Shown: positions 21,483 through 32,789, numbered from the stretch's first letter. The stretch is 64,000 nt of DNA from Anniella stebbinsi (GCA_029215795.1 JARDYH010000004.1:37080001-37144000); one strand, 5' to 3'. Numbers and translations: made by a program. Notes: generated from the sequence alone by a model not told the origin.

Positions 21483-21862
21483 TAGGGATGTCGCAAGAGT
21501 CCACAAGGGTGTGTGTTGAGTCCAATGGACTTCCATGTGCTCAGCCTCCCAGTCCCCACTTGCTGAACTGCAGCATGCTTGCAGATCCACTCATCAAGCA
21601 CTCTACGGCTTGGTGAGCACCTGAGCCACCATTTTGCATAGAAATGGCAGCTCATGCTTTTCCAAAAATTTAATGTTACTTAAATGGCCCCTTTATGGCT
21701 GCCATTTATATAATATTAAATTTACGGAAAAGCCCCCCAGTGCTCTCTGGGTGCTATTTGGACAGTCCAGCAGCTTGCATTGGGTGATGAACAGGGGGGA
21801 GAATGGTGGCAACTTGGCGAGTGCCCGGCAAAACTGGGCATGGGTGAGTCGCACCATCCCTA
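21483..21862. mobile_element. Family I TAGGG-type element, complete
   Basis: Left end TAGGGATGTCGCAAG and right end CGCACCATCCCTA form the terminal inverted repeat. Inner block AATGGCAGCTCATGC...GGCCCCTTTATGGCTGCCATTT has the counterpart CAAAATGGCGGCTTGC / GGCCCAATTACAGCTGCCATTT at 38 kb. About 380 bp, non-coding. The flanking octamers ATGACCAC and ACTGAAAG do not match, so hAT membership rests on the ends only. Confidence 0.6.
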
Positions 21863-22739
21863 ACTGAAAGCTTATCAGATATGGGGTCTCACCATCAATC
21901 TCCCATCAGCAGTAGGGACTAAAGAGGACATTCCAGAGGTATGTTGGGGGCAAGTCAGAGGCAATCTTGGATTTGCTGGATCAAAAGCTTGCTCATTCCC
22001 CTGACAGACCCCCAGTTCAGGCTGCTTAACTGTTGCTTAGCTGTTTAATTAGTTAATTTAAAGAAAAGGACAAGAACAGTAAAAAAAAAATCCTGGTGAA
22101 AAGCCACCCCGCTTCCTGCCATGGTTGCTGTGAGCCATTAAGGCTCTGGATGTGGTGGTGGCTTTGCTGTGGATCTCGCCCGCCCCGCTCCCATATACTC
22201 AGAATTGCTCTGCCCATTCCTACTTTTCACAGTTTCTCCTGGACCTCTACAAGTGGTGCAGCTTCTGCTGTGTTTCTTCTCTTTGTTGACAAGATGCTTA
22301 GTACACAGATACAGAGTATAGACACAAATATGTGATGGCATCAGCAGACCCAAGATTAGGGGTGTGCAGCGGATCGGGAAGAGAGCAGCGACCATGTGGC
22401 TTGTACAACCTCAATGCAGTTTAATGGAACAGCACCCTCCAGCAGGCATTTTATAGCATAACGTCTCTTGCACATGGCAGGAAATATCAATAAATACCTA
22501 TGTTTTTCAGAAGGGTTGGGTTTTCTGAGCCATTTTTTTAAATCGGTAAAACTGAGAAATGGAGCGGGAGTCACGCAGGAGGATCACTGCATCATCAAAA
22601 TGACCTGCGAACATCTGTGAGTGGCCAGTCACAAGTGTGCTAGAAAACACTCATTTAAAGAAGTTCCATATGTGTTTTGCAGATTGTTAGGTGTCTTTCC
22701 TTCTCTTGTCTGCTCATTGATGAAATCAGATTTCTATTT
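21863..22739. other. Mostly unrecognised DNA
   Basis: A TAGGGGTGTGCAGCGGATCGG word at about 22358-22378 looks like an isolated end of a family E-type element. The rest is unrecognised. The segment 22620-22739 resembles 41195-41260 (TGTCAGGTGCCTTT..TTCTGCTCATTGA). Confidence 0.4.
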
Positions 22740-22950
22740 AGGGATGTACGAGAATTTCATTCCTGCTTGCAAATGTGCATTTGTGCTTAATTACATCTGT
22801 GCAATTGTGCCCTTGCACAAAGGTGTGGTTGCGCAAATCCCCCCTCCCAGTAAAAAACTGGTCCGCAAGTCCACAGAATCAGTTTGCTGCAGACCCCACA
22901 GGTTGGATTCATAGAAACCCAAACTCATTTAAATTTCTCTGACGTCCCTA
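22740..22950. mobile_element. Family F-like short element
   Basis: Left end AGGGATGTACGAGAATTTC and right end CTCTGACGTCCCTA. The interior has repeated TGTGCA/GTGCAAT words. About 210 bp, non-coding, no clear target duplication. Confidence 0.55.
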
Positions 22951-23204
22951 CAAAATGGGACAGTTTCCACTTGAACCATAATGGAGTCAGATTGCTGGTG
23001 GTTAACAACAAAAAACTGGCATAGCAACTTTAAACTGACTCCCGGGGAAAAGCTGACAGGAGCTGTGCAATTGTCTCGGTGCTGGGGGTGAAAATGTTTT
23101 TGATTATCCAAATGTGGACTGGCTAGAAATAGGCCATGGACATGCTTATGGAGGCTAAAAATATCAGTGGCTAGAGGTCATGATGGCTGTCTATTAACTC
23201 CAGT
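22951..23204. other. Unrecognised stretch
   Basis: Nothing recognised. Confidence 0.3.
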
Positions 23205-23290
23205 GTATTTATTTATTTATTTATTTATTTATTATTTATTTATTTATTACATTTATATCCCACCTTTTTTCCTTCAGGGAACCCAAGGCA
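23205..23290 (-). mobile_element. (ATTT)n plus LINE/SINE 3' tail
   Basis: An ATTT tandem tract (23205-23249) is followed by ACATTTATATCCCACCTTTT and CAGGGAACCCAAGGCAGCAT. This is a 3' tail shared by an L2-type LINE and its SINE (compare 24045-24290). The head is absent, so it is a tail-only insertion. Confidence 0.6.
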
Positions 23291-24044
23291 GCATACGGAG
23301 TCTGTTTCTACACCAGCCTGTTTACCAGGACTGTTGCAAATGACGGAAAATCCATTTTTTTCTGCAGTCCCACTCATCTCGGCTGCTGCCGCACTTACTC
23401 ACAAGTAAGCACAGCAGCAGAAATGGGCATGGAGCTGTGCTGCGTGGCTCTGTGCCCATTAGGACAGGGGGTGGCAGCAATTTTGCCACCTCTGGGATGG
23501 CAGGGAGGGGGTGGGGGCCTGGTTTGGTTTTTTAAAACAACAACAACAACAACAACAACACTTACCTTTTTGTTGGAGCGCTAGAGTGCTCTTCTTCACT
23601 CTGTCCCGAACCACCAAATGGTGGGTGCGACGGCGCGACGGCCTGAGAGCAGCCTGGGTTGTCGCACTTCTGATGTGGCTTCAAGTGATGATTCTGTTAA
23701 TTTAAAGGTAACGCTGAGCTCTTACTCAGTTTAACAGACTTCTGAAAGAGACCCACAATGGGTAATGGGCAGGTTTGGACTGAAATAGCTCCATTTTGCA
23801 GACTACATCTTAACTTTGAACATCGAGTTAATATTAAAATAGTTGGAATTCAATATTAATAATGAATTCCAATTATCGTGCCCAGACTCATGAAAATGAG
23901 TTATTGTATTGAATGAGGTTTGGAGGAAACTGAACACTTTCTTCTCCATATATCTATGCAGATGAATCTCAGTGCTCTGACAAGAAAAATCCCCCCACAA
24001 TTAAGAATCAAATTCTTCCCCAAAACTGGTATGGGAAATCTGTA
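23291..24044. other. Unrecognised stretch with (CAA)n
   Basis: Contains (CAA)n at 23537-23560, which makes a false poly-Gln frame. An inverted GCTGC/GCAGC-rich patch lies near 23380-23430. No gene recognised. Confidence 0.45.
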
Positions 24045-24290
24045 CATCTTGATTTTTTTTTTAATTGCATTAATATTGCATCTTTTATCCTCCAATGAGC
24101 TCAATGCCACCATACATAATCCTCCTACTTTCCATTATATCATCACAACAACAACAACCCTGTGAGGTAGGTTGGGCTGAGAGTCTGTACCTGGCCCAAG
24201 GTCACCCAAGAGCTTCCAAGTGGGGATGAGAACCTGGATCTCCCAACTCCCAGTTCAACACTCTAACCACTACAACACAATGGCTCTTCA
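24045..24290 (-). mobile_element. tRNA-derived SINE with MIR-like core, minus strand
   Basis: On the minus strand: a tRNA-like head with box A-type GTAGTGGTTAGAGTGTT and box B-type GGTTC.. near 24230-24290, a core with TGGGTGACCTTGGGCCAG and a CCTACCTCACAGGGTTGTTG segment (24150-24200), then an L2-like tail. The same family lies on the plus strand at 39262-39400. Known of the family: transcribed by RNA polymerase III and copied by a partner LINE. Decayed. Confidence 0.75.
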
Positions 24291-24550
24291 CTGGTTGTTT
24301 CTGACCTTCATGTGGCTGTCAAAGGCCGAGAGCCTCTGTCAAAAACAAAGAAACAAGGGGAGGGATCATAGGTGGCCCAGTAGCAGAGCACAAAGGTTGC
24401 ATGCAGAAGGCCTGTTTCCATTCCTGATAACTCTATTTCAAAGGAACAGGTAACAGGTGATATGAAAGACCTCTTTCTTAGACTCTGGAGCATTGCTTCT
24501 CGACAAAGTAGATACTTGGCTGAATAAAATGGGCAAATAGTCTTACCTGG

Positions 24551-25087
24551 GTCAGATCTACACCAAACAGGATGTAGTGATATGAAAGTGGGATAAAAGC
24601 GGTATATACAAGGTAGGAGCCACACTACTGCTTTTTAGCAGTATTGAAGTGTTGGGGCCCATTGACACAAACTTAGGCTGACCATATGAAAAGGAGGAGA
24701 GGTCTCATGTAACTTTAACAGTTGTAGAGAAAAGGGAATTTCAGCTGGTGTTATTAGTATGCAATTAGTTCCTGGTGAAATTCCCTCTTCATTACAACAG
24801 TTAAAGCTGCAAGGGGGCTGCCTTCTTTTGTATCTGGTCACTCTACTACAGTGCCTACAACTTTAATTGTTGTGACGAAGAGGGGATTTCACTAGGTCCT
24901 AATTGCATACAAATGATGCCAGCTGAAATTCCCTTTTCTCTGCAACCGTTAAAGTTACATGAGCCCTGTCCTCCTTTTCATATGGTCAGCCTACACAAAC
25001 TATATACTGCTATATCCTGCTTGGTGTGGCTCCTGCCTTTTATATTCCGCTTTCATACTGCTATATCCTGCTTGTGTAGATCTGGCC
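24551..25087. mobile_element. Family B palindromic MITE, copy 4, split by family A
   Basis: The left part (24551-24673) carries the GTCAGATCTACACCAAACAG end and the GGGGCCCATTGACACAAACT core side. The right part (25002-25087) resumes ATATACTGCTATATCCTGCT and ends GTGTAGATCTGGCC. Between them sits a complete family A element with a duplicated CACAAACT. Joining the parts conceptually gives a normal family B layout, so family B was here first. Confidence 0.9.
24674..24993. mobile_element. Family A MITE, 320 bp, with exact 8-bp duplication
   Basis: TAGGCTGACC at the left end and GGTCAGCCTA at the right. The flanking octamer CACAAACT is exact at 24666-24673 and 24994-25001. Palindromic except for the central TGGTCACTCTACTACAGTGC. 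Eight-base duplication and TAGG ends support the hAT superfamily. Non-autonomous; no transposase is encoded. Confidence 0.92.
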
Positions 25088-25480
25088 TTAGTATAAGGTA
25101 GTTTCCTATATTCCCAAGGTGGAAACTGTACCCTTGATTTCATAGATTAGGCATGGATACATCAATGTGTGTTCCATCCATGTCACTTGTATATATGTTC
25201 ACACATATCTCTGTTCTTTCCTGTTTCCACATTAGTCTGCCATTTTTAAAACATCTGCATGAAAATTCACATTCAAATCCATTTTAAAATATGGAATGTT
25301 AAATGTATTTTCTCTCAAAACACACATTTCTAAACATATTTTCTCTCAAACTAAACCTGTTTTTTTTTTTAAGGATTTCAATATTGTTTTGAACTGAGAA
25401 CTTCATTGGAACATTCAAGGAAGCGTGAACACTGATGGATAACTCAGTTGTAATCCACACATTCGTCCGGGAAGTATAGA
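25088..25480. mobile_element. Family F/G-like A/T-rich repeat, decayed
   Basis: From about 25230 the sequence shows repeated CTGCATGAAAATTCACATT, ACACATTTCTAAACATATTTT and ACTCAGTTGTAATCCACACAT words. These resemble families F and G (43810, 60955). The ends are not defined and no target duplication is seen. Confidence 0.4.
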
Positions 25481-26464
25481 TCAGGTCAATTCATATTAGA
25501 ATTCACAAAGACTGAATTTATCAAGCATCCCTCCTGGGGTGGAGAAGTTTCCCCTCCAAACTAATGGACTTTTCAAGGGTTAGTGTGAAATCTGCCCTGC
25601 GATGACATGACCTTTTCCTTATACACATTCTAATTGCATGTAGACAAGGAAACGGTGAAAGCCTGCAGAGCTATCTGGCTTTGATTCTTTATAACTTTCC
25701 TTGTTCCTCCCTAAGAAAAAAAAAGACGATGTGTCTTGACATTTCAATCAATTCATCTCTCACCCTCTTCCCCATTTTACAACTTAATGAGGAGCCTGAC
25801 CTGTAATGAGACACAAGGATCTGGCACATCAAGCAATCATGCTTGGGGGAACCATCAACAATCTTTCAGTATGAACCTTCTCCCAATGCCAGCAAGCTGT
25901 GGAACAAATGCCAAGCAAGTCCTTGTATTCAAGAGACAACCTTAAGCTCGAATCCCCAGGTGGAGGAATTCAGGCACCCAGTCAAGCTTTTTGCAGCCTC
26001 ACTCTGATGAGCATCTCATGATTCAAGACAAAAAAACATGAAGTCTCCCAAGAGTTTACAAAAGCAATGGGAAGATGGGTGGTAATTCTCTCTCATCTCA
26101 GGAGGAGCAAAGCGATGTAGGTTTTGCAGCCTGCTTTAAAGCCTATGAAGGAATCACATAAATAACAGTCTTCCGTTGGCTGCCACCAATCAATCTATAG
26201 TAATGGACACACAATCCATGTAGTGGTGCTGTGCATGCAGCTTTTGCTCAGACCCAATCAGCCCAAATGAGGTCCATTGAGGTTCATATCTAAACCTTCA
26301 ATGCTGCTGGCTTACCAGATTCAGGTGCTTCTATTGGCTTTTGAGTGCTCTTTCCTTTTTAACTGAAAATCAAGCTAACAAAAGATAGTTAACTGAAATA
26401 GCCATACTCTCTGTCCCTGTTCATCCTGCCTCCATTGCTTTCCTCTTCCTCTGTTGACTCCTTT
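25481..26464. other. Unrecognised stretch
   Basis: No gene or repeat recognised. Confidence 0.35.
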
Positions 26465-26710
26465 GGCCTCATCTACAGCAGTAGGATATTGCATTATGAA
26501 AGTGGTGTGAAAGCGGCATACAAAAGGCAAGAGCCCCACACTACTGCTTTATAGCAGTATTGAAGTGCACCGACAATTCTTGGGGCCCATTGACCCATAC
26601 CATACACCACTTTCATAGTGCTATATCCTGCTTGGTAAGGCTCCTGTCTTTTATATACCACTTTCATACTGCTTTCATAGTGCAATATCCTGCTTGATGT
26701 AGATGAGGCC
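26465..26710. mobile_element. Family B palindromic MITE, copy 5
   Basis: Left end GGCCTCATCTACA and right end TGTAGATGAGGCC pair perfectly. Both carry the same departure from the family norm GGCCAGATCTACACC. Core GGGGCCCATTGACCCATACC present; the GGCAAGAGCC / GGCTCCTGTC arm blocks are preserved. Length about 246 bp, non-coding. No convincing target duplication. Confidence 0.85.
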
Positions 26711-26724
26711 TCTGTGTCGAATTT

Positions 26725-26825
26725 TAGATTGTATGCACTTCAGGGCAGGGACCTGTTCTTTTGTATTTTGTAAAACCCCATGCACATCGATGAATGATGC
26801 TATATAAATAACATAAAATAATCAT
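26725..26825 (+). mobile_element. LINE 3' tail fragment
   Basis: TTTTAGATTGTATGCACTTC, AGGGCAGGGACCTGTTCTTT and GCTATATAAATAACATAAAA, in that order. This is the widespread ending of a vertebrate non-LTR element (recalled). Short and non-coding; starts 15 bp after family B copy 5. Confidence 0.55.
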
Positions 26826-28200
26826 AATCACAAGAGCACCTCCTCAACTTGTTGATGGAAATATAGGGCTTATTTACAGGTAGCATCATCTATTCATACA
26901 ACAGTGTCAGTGTATGGCAGTTGTGGGAAAACGCTAGCAACAGCTGACTCCTAACCTTTGCTAAGATGGGTGTATGCATTTTACCACCTGAAAACTACTT
27001 GCAAAATACCAATCCAGACTGAATTCAGTGAAGAGGACCTGTAGTAGTGGTGGTGGTGGCAGCAGCAGCAGCAGCAAACCAACTCAGGAAAGGCTGACAT
27101 CGCTGAAAGTGAGTACAGTTTCCCCTAAAATATGCATTAAAAATGGCAAGCACTTTTTCCTAATGACATGGCCTTTTGTACATAATCCCTCCCCCAATGT
27201 ATGCAGTATTGTATGCAGTTTTGTTTTAATTGGAGAACCTTATAGGAAAAACTGTAGAAGTGTGAAAACCAAAGGATAAGGGTGTTCCAGTTCACATATT
27301 AACTTGATTCATATTAAAATGTGAACCAAATGAATTTCACACACACCCATTCCTAATCTTTACTTTTTAAGTTTTTATTTATATTGAGACTTAATTAAGA
27401 GCAGAATGAACACCTGTGCACTTGCATGTCTCCACTGGTACACACTTGTGAACAGGCTTATTGCATGCAGTGAACTCCTATATGCATGAAGGTAACCCAT
27501 TGCAACCGCCATTGTATCTAAACATTTTTAGATAAGCCCAGCCATTTTGCTATATGAGATTGTAACACATATGTTCCATGTTATGTTATGGACTAATGAA
27601 GGGATGATGAATCAGCCAGTGTTGCATTCTCCCACATTCAAATTTAGAGTTCCAACGTGTATACAGCTGGGCTGAAATGAGAGGGGGGGGGGTAACTTTT
27701 TTCTTCCTGTAATAAATGTCTCCCATTTGGTGTGTGTGTGTGCGTGTGTGTTGAAAACAGGTGTGAAAGTGTTCACCCGTTCAGAATGAGGGCTAAATGG
27801 TTGGGAGCTGGAAGCACTCCTCTCACTTTGAACTGGCTTTGTCATGCCATCCCTATGTAATAGGAATGATACTATCCTTGTATAAATGAAATGGTGCCAA
27901 AGCAGCTATGAAGTGGGGCAGCAAAGAAGCACAAAAAGTTAAGCATTTAAGAGTTTGGGGAAACCTTTTGATCCCCAGAAACACTCCCTTCCTGCTTTAA
28001 ATATTCATTTGCAAGATCTAGACTTTCTTTTATTTCACTTATATGCTGTCTTTTTCCTATGTTGGAACTCAATGATGGCAAAGATAGGGCTCCCAGGCTC
28101 CCTCTCATCTAGGCATCCATACCCTGGACCAAGTTGCCCTGGACCCAAAACTCTGATATATATTTTAATGTTGCAGATGTGATAAGGTGCAAATTAAAAG
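26826..28200. other. Mostly unrecognised DNA
   Basis: Triplet patches GTGGTGGTGGCAGCAGCAGC at 27038-27076 and a short imperfect (GT)n near 27729-27750. A GGGTGTTCCAGTTCACAT / CACACCCATTCCTAATC pair at 27290-27357 may be a tiny TAGGG-type element. No gene recognised. Confidence 0.4.
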
Positions 28201-28577
28201 TAGGGATGGTCGAGGATTTTGTTCAGTCCACATTTCAAAGGAAAATGGCCTGATTCATAACTATTGTGCAGCATAGAACACAGTTATCCTTTTGATTTTT
28301 ACAATTTTTCAAATTTTGCAATGCAGTTTGTGGCAAATAAAACAGGAATAAAATGCATATAAAATGCACATTTTAAGATAAAACACATTTACAAATACAT
28401 ATTGTGAGAGATACTTTGTATAGAAATGTATCTTTTTTGAGAATATAAATTCAAAGATATGATTTTTCAATGCATTTTTTAAAACCTGCAGATTAATGCA
28501 TAAACAGAACATAGACTTAAGAATGAACACATATGACCCTGACATGGACCAAAAACAGACTGATTTGTGCATCCCTA
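28201..28577. mobile_element. Family F-like TAGGG-type element, 377 bp
   Basis: Left end TAGGGATGGTCGAGGA and right end TTTGTGCATCCCTA. The flanking octamers ATTAAAAG and GTTACAAG agree at 6 of 8 positions, compatible with an aged hAT duplication. The interior is A/T-rich with repeated AATGCA(C)ATTTT words. The 87-codon minus frame has no motif. Confidence 0.6.
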
Positions 28578-29269
28578 GTTACAAGAGAGCAACGTCTCTC
28601 CTCCCCAACAAATGTGTTGTAACTGTAAGGATTGTCAGCATAACATCCAGATCATTCTGATTGCAATTGGAATAACCACCTCATGGTTATTCGTAACTCT
28701 GCTTTGTTTTGAAAGCAAAGTGAAAAAGAATGTGCAGGCATGAAGGTGGGAGAAGATCAATGAGTGTGATACACCCTAGAAAGTTTTCATCTACTGAGGG
28801 GGAAAAACACATCCCAAGATGAGTGGCACCAGGTTGGCATTTGCAGCAATCACATCAGCTGACCTTGTTCCCAAGCTGTCACTCTCGCCCCGCAAAACAT
28901 TAACCATGAAAGACAGGAGACCTTGTGAAGAATTATGCTATCTGAGGGGCAGATTCTACCTTGGAAATGTTCAAGGAGTACCCCCCTTCACATCTCCTGC
29001 CACCAGCTGAGTCACAAAACATGTTTATGTTCCTTTAATTCAGATGTCTAGTATCATCAGAAATAATGATGTGGGAGTCAGTGTCTGCTTTTGTCTGCCA
29101 AAAACAAACAAACAAACAAACACCCTAGGGTTACAAAGAAGGGCAAATTATGTCACCCCCCCTTAGCTTTAACTTTCCAATGGAGGCTAAAGTCAACTGA
29201 ACTAAAGGCTGTTCCACACATCACAAAGCAACAAATCTGGGCTTACCATTGGTTAGCACTAGAGTTAAG
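28578..29269. other. Unrecognised stretch
   Basis: A short (CAAA)n at 29103-29122. No gene or repeat family recognised. Confidence 0.35.
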
Positions 29270-29466
29270 AAACAGGAGGTTGTTGGCTCCAATTTCAGTG
29301 CAGCTGCCACTCCACTCTGGGTTTCAGTAAGAACTCTAAAGGAGCAATCCAAAGTGCTGATCCTTATCCCCAAAATAGGTTCAGCACCTTGGATAGCTCA
29401 TTTAGAGTTCTGACTAGTCCTGACTGAATCCCAGAATGGATTCACAGAGCTACCAGCCTCCACTGG
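29270..29466. mobile_element. Family H palindromic MITE, copy 1
   Basis: Left arm with CTCCACTCTGGGTTTCAGTAA and right arm with AGTCCTGACTGAATCCCAGA...CCTCCACTGGCT. The centre is AAAATAGGTTCAGCACCTTG. It aligns with 30752-30934, 43036-43228 and the half-copy 51217-51302. Confidence 0.65.
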
Positions 29467-29479
29467 CTTAAGCTTTAAA

Positions 29480-30110
29480 AGACTTAATGGCCCAGGTTCC
29501 TTAAGAATAACCTTTTCCCAAACGATGTCAAGTTCCATAAGCACTGGGCCCTGTCACCATAGGAAGCAGCTAAGAGAGTTGGGCCATTTTTTGACATGGT
29601 TCTTGGCCTGGATGACCTGTTCCAGAAGGTGGTGCTGGAGGATTTCTGCTCAAAACCTTGGCAGTTACACTTAGGGTTCCTGTAGAGTCCTATTCTATGC
29701 TCCATGGGATACCCACTGGGATGGGTTATCTAGAGATTTAGGCTGAGATATCACCAATCTGTGGGTGACACCCTACTATAATTCTCTTCATCAAATTCTG
29801 ATGAGGCAGTGAATGGCCTGAATCAGTCTGTGGATATGGTAATGGATAGAATAATGTCTTAACAAACTGAGGTTCAATCCAGACAAGATGGAGGTATGGT
29901 TTGTAGGTGCTTTGTTTCTCTAGGTGAATGGTGTTCATCTTGCTCGGGAGGAACTTGCATTCCCCCAAAAGGATCAGGTTCACAACTTATAAGTGAACAC
30001 TGATCCAGCATTGTTGTTAGAAGCACCCTTGGCTTCTATGGATCAGATCACTTTGTATAGGTTTCAATTAATATACCAACTGAGACTCTATCTGGCAGGA
30101 AATGGCCCAG
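29480..30110 (+). pseudogene. CR1/L2-like LINE internal fragment
   Basis: Conceptual translation passes through the reverse-transcriptase palm (decayed GVPQG-type region near 29690-29720, a YQSVGDTLLYFSS-like replacement of the YADDTQLYFS motif near 29750) and the post-YADD stretch (DEAVNGLNQSVDMVMD near 29800). It continues into the RLCLAGN-like region near 30090. Several stops and frameshifts. Same family as 18343-19325; truncated at both ends. Confidence 0.65.
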
Positions 30111-30239
30111 GGATGCATGAGAATAATTATCGTGAAGACGATACAGTTCACCTACGATATGAATGAAGACGATAATATTTTGGGTTCAAAATGACGATAA
30201 CGATAAATGACGATATTTTTTTTGGCGTGCACACCCCGT
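30111..30239. mobile_element. Family C-like mini element
   Basis: About 129 bp built of ATTATCGTGAAGACGATAC and GACGATAACGATAAATGACG words, with GGGATGCATGAG on the left and GGCGTGCACACCCC on the right. These words also make up the two ends of family C at 34.8-34.9 and 57.7-57.8 kb. Probably an internally deleted family C derivative inserted in, or ending, the LINE fragment. Confidence 0.6.
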
Positions 30240-30751
30240 TTTCTATTCTTTTATGGTTGATTATTGTATTTTGACATTTTATTGATGTAGTAAGCCATCC
30301 AGAAATATTGAGCAACATTGGAATTTATCCTCCTCCTTCTCCTCCTCCTCATCACTACCACCACCAGCAGCACCACCACCAAATAGTTACACTTCAGAGA
30401 TCCACCAAGGTCCTCCTTTGATTGTATTAAGATACGGCACTTGACACCTACTTGTCTTAGCATGTTTTTGACCTCTCACAGTTGTTGTGTTTTTAATTGT
30501 ATATGATTAACTCTTTTTTTTGTCATGATGTTTGAATGAAATTTTTAATGATGTTAAATTTTCATGGTTGGTTCTTTCAAATAAGTTTATTAATCAACTT
30601 CAGTATAGCACTTTCCAGAAAGTCATTTAGTGAACACATGGTGGAAAGAGGGACCATGCTTGTTGGCCTTGCCTCTGGTATCGGCATGCCTTCTGTTCTT
30701 ATCCCCTAACTATGGACTTGGAACTGGGATTCTGCTTCTATTAACAAGTTG
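30240..30751. other. Unrecognised stretch with triplet repeats
   Basis: TCC/CCA triplet patch at about 30329-30381. No gene recognised. Confidence 0.45.
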
Positions 30752-30934
30752 CCAGTGGAGGCTGATGGCCATGATGTCAGTGGGGCAGTGAATCCACTCT
30801 GGGTTTCAGTCAGAACCAGTCAGAACTCAAATGGAGCTCACACCTTGGATAGCTCCCTTAGAATTCTGACTGGTTCTGACTGAAACCTGGAGTAGATTCA
30901 CTGCTCCACTGACATCACAGCCACCAGCTGCCAC
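30752..30934. mobile_element. Family H palindromic MITE, copy 2
   Basis: The cleanest family H copy. Left arm GATGTCAGTGGGGCAGTGAA and GGGTTTCAGTCAGAACCAGT; right arm ACTGGTTCTGACTGAAACC and CACTGCTCCACTGACATCAC. Arms pair over about 80 bp around a short centre. Flanks CAAGTTG and CAAATTG are similar but offset, so no duplication is claimed. Confidence 0.75.
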
Positions 30935-31642
30935 AGCAAATTGGTTATTATAGATAGATGCCCACATTATGAATGGATGATACCATATAAAGCTCTACCA
31001 TATGGAGTTCTTACTTTTGGCTTAACATTTGTTCCAGTCATTCAAAGAGCAGCCACCAGCTAATGTAGCATTCCTCTGCTATTTCTGAGCCTTATCTTAC
31101 TTGTCCCTGTCAATCTTCATAACAGCATCCTGCTTAGAAAGTTCACTGAACAACAAAATATAACAAAACCTTAAAATAGGAATATTCTTTCATTTGCCCA
31201 GTTGACAAAGAAGTTGATGTTCTCAAATCCTGCTCTTTCAAGCAAATGACAAGTTAATTTAACATTGGGCACAGTCTAGACAGCCATTATCACTGCAGTT
31301 GACACACACATTCAGCAGATATATCACTTGGACAGAGAAGTATTTAATAAAGATAACTGACATAGGCATACAGTAGGGAGGTGCCTCGGATCTGGCCTAA
31401 ACACAAGCCAATTTGCCTGCCTTTGGATTCCTCCTGGTGGCTCCCGAGGCACATTAGGCTTCCCTCCAAAGTGACAGAACTGAAGCTGGATCATGCCTGA
31501 GGTTTCATTCACAATTTGGGCTTCAGAAAGGCAGATGGCTTCCTTTCCTTTCTCTAAACACTGATGGGTGGTGGTGGTTTCAGGATAGAAGGGTGAAGCT
31601 CGAGCAGAAGCAGGCTGCTTCAGTCCGGTTCTGTTCAGTCCC
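30935..31642. other. Unrecognised stretch
   Basis: No gene recognised. 31380-31560 has a GGATCTGGCC-type segment and may be part of the repeat that continues at 31643. Confidence 0.3.
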
Positions 31643-31786
31643 TCTGAAGCCAACAGAACTAAAGTCTCTCCAGAATGAGACTTTGTTTACTGACTTATGT
31701 TTCAAATATGATACACACCTGCAAAGTTTATGTCTTCAAATAGCATATTTTGCTTTCATTTCTCCAAGCTCTGCAGAGGGAGGGGG
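31643..31786 (+). repeat. Interspersed repeat, inverted partner of 35112-35261
   Basis: Shares with the reverse complement of 35112-35261 the landmarks CCCTCTGAAGCCAACAGAAC, CTCCAGAATGAG, CTTTGCTTTCATTTCTC-type and CTCTGCAGAGGGAGGGGGA. About 80% similar by eye. Class unknown; non-coding. Confidence 0.6.
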
Positions 31787-31879
31787 AAGGATGGAGTGTG
31801 GTTGAATGACATGGCCACCTTCTAAAGCTAAGAACACATTTTACCAGGGGCACCAATCACTGTGTTTTGGGGATGGCAA

Positions 31880-32740
31880 GAATTTATTTATTCATTTTAT
31901 TTTATTTTATTTTATTGCATTTGTATACTGCCCCATAGCCGAAGCTCTCTGGGCGGTTCACATAAGATTAAAACAATTAAAAACAATATACAAAAATTAA
32001 AACAGCAAAAACATACAATATACACACACATTTAAAACCACTATAATAATTCTAAAAAGCTATACGTATAAAAACAAAACAAACCCAGGCTCTTCAGATA
32101 TTGCTAAATGCCTGAGAGAAGAGGAAAGTCTTGACCTAGCACTGAAAAGATAACAATGTTGGCACCAGGTGGGCCTTGTTGAGGAGATGGTTCCACTATT
32201 GGGGGGCCACCACAGAGAAGGCCCTCTCCCTTGTTGCTGACCTCCAAGCTTCCCTCGGAATAGGCACTTGGAGGAGGACCTTAGATGTTGATCATAGTGT
32301 ACAGGTAGGTTCGTGTTGGGAGAGGCGTTCCAACAGGTATTGTGGTCCCAAGCCATGTGAGGCTTTATAGGTTAAAACCAGCACCTTGAATCGGGCTCGG
32401 AAATGTACAGGCAGCCAATTCAAGCGGGCCAGAGTAGCTCAAACCTTCTGGTCCCTGTTATCAATCTGGCAGCTGCATTTTGCACAAGCTGCAGATTCCA
32501 AGCCATCTTCAAAGGCAGCCCCCCATAGAGTGCATTGCAGTAATCTAACTTGGAGGTTACCAGAGCATGGACAACTTAAGCTACGTTATCCCTGTCCAGA
32601 TAGGGGCATAGCTGAGCCACCAATTGAAGTTGTTAGAAGGCACTCCATGCCACTGAGGCCACCTGAGCTTCAAGTGACAGAGATGGTTCTAGGAGATCCC
32701 CCAAGCTATGAACCTGCTCCTTCAAGGGGATTGTGAGATA
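31880..32740 (-). pseudogene. CR1/L2-like LINE 3' end, minus strand
   Basis: Starts (on +) with an (ATTTT)n tail, then GCCCCATAGCCGAAGCTCTC. On the minus strand the C-terminal coding part follows: an FSVVAPQ.WN-like stretch near 32205-32225, and the VTSKLDYCNALYGGLPLK and LQLVQNAAARLITG strings near 32480-32570. It aligns with 61562-62400. 5'-truncated near 32740; stops and frameshifts throughout. Confidence 0.85.
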
Positions 32741-32789
32741 GCTATTCTTCTAATATGAGCAGGCTTCTCTATGAAAAAAGTCTTAAACT

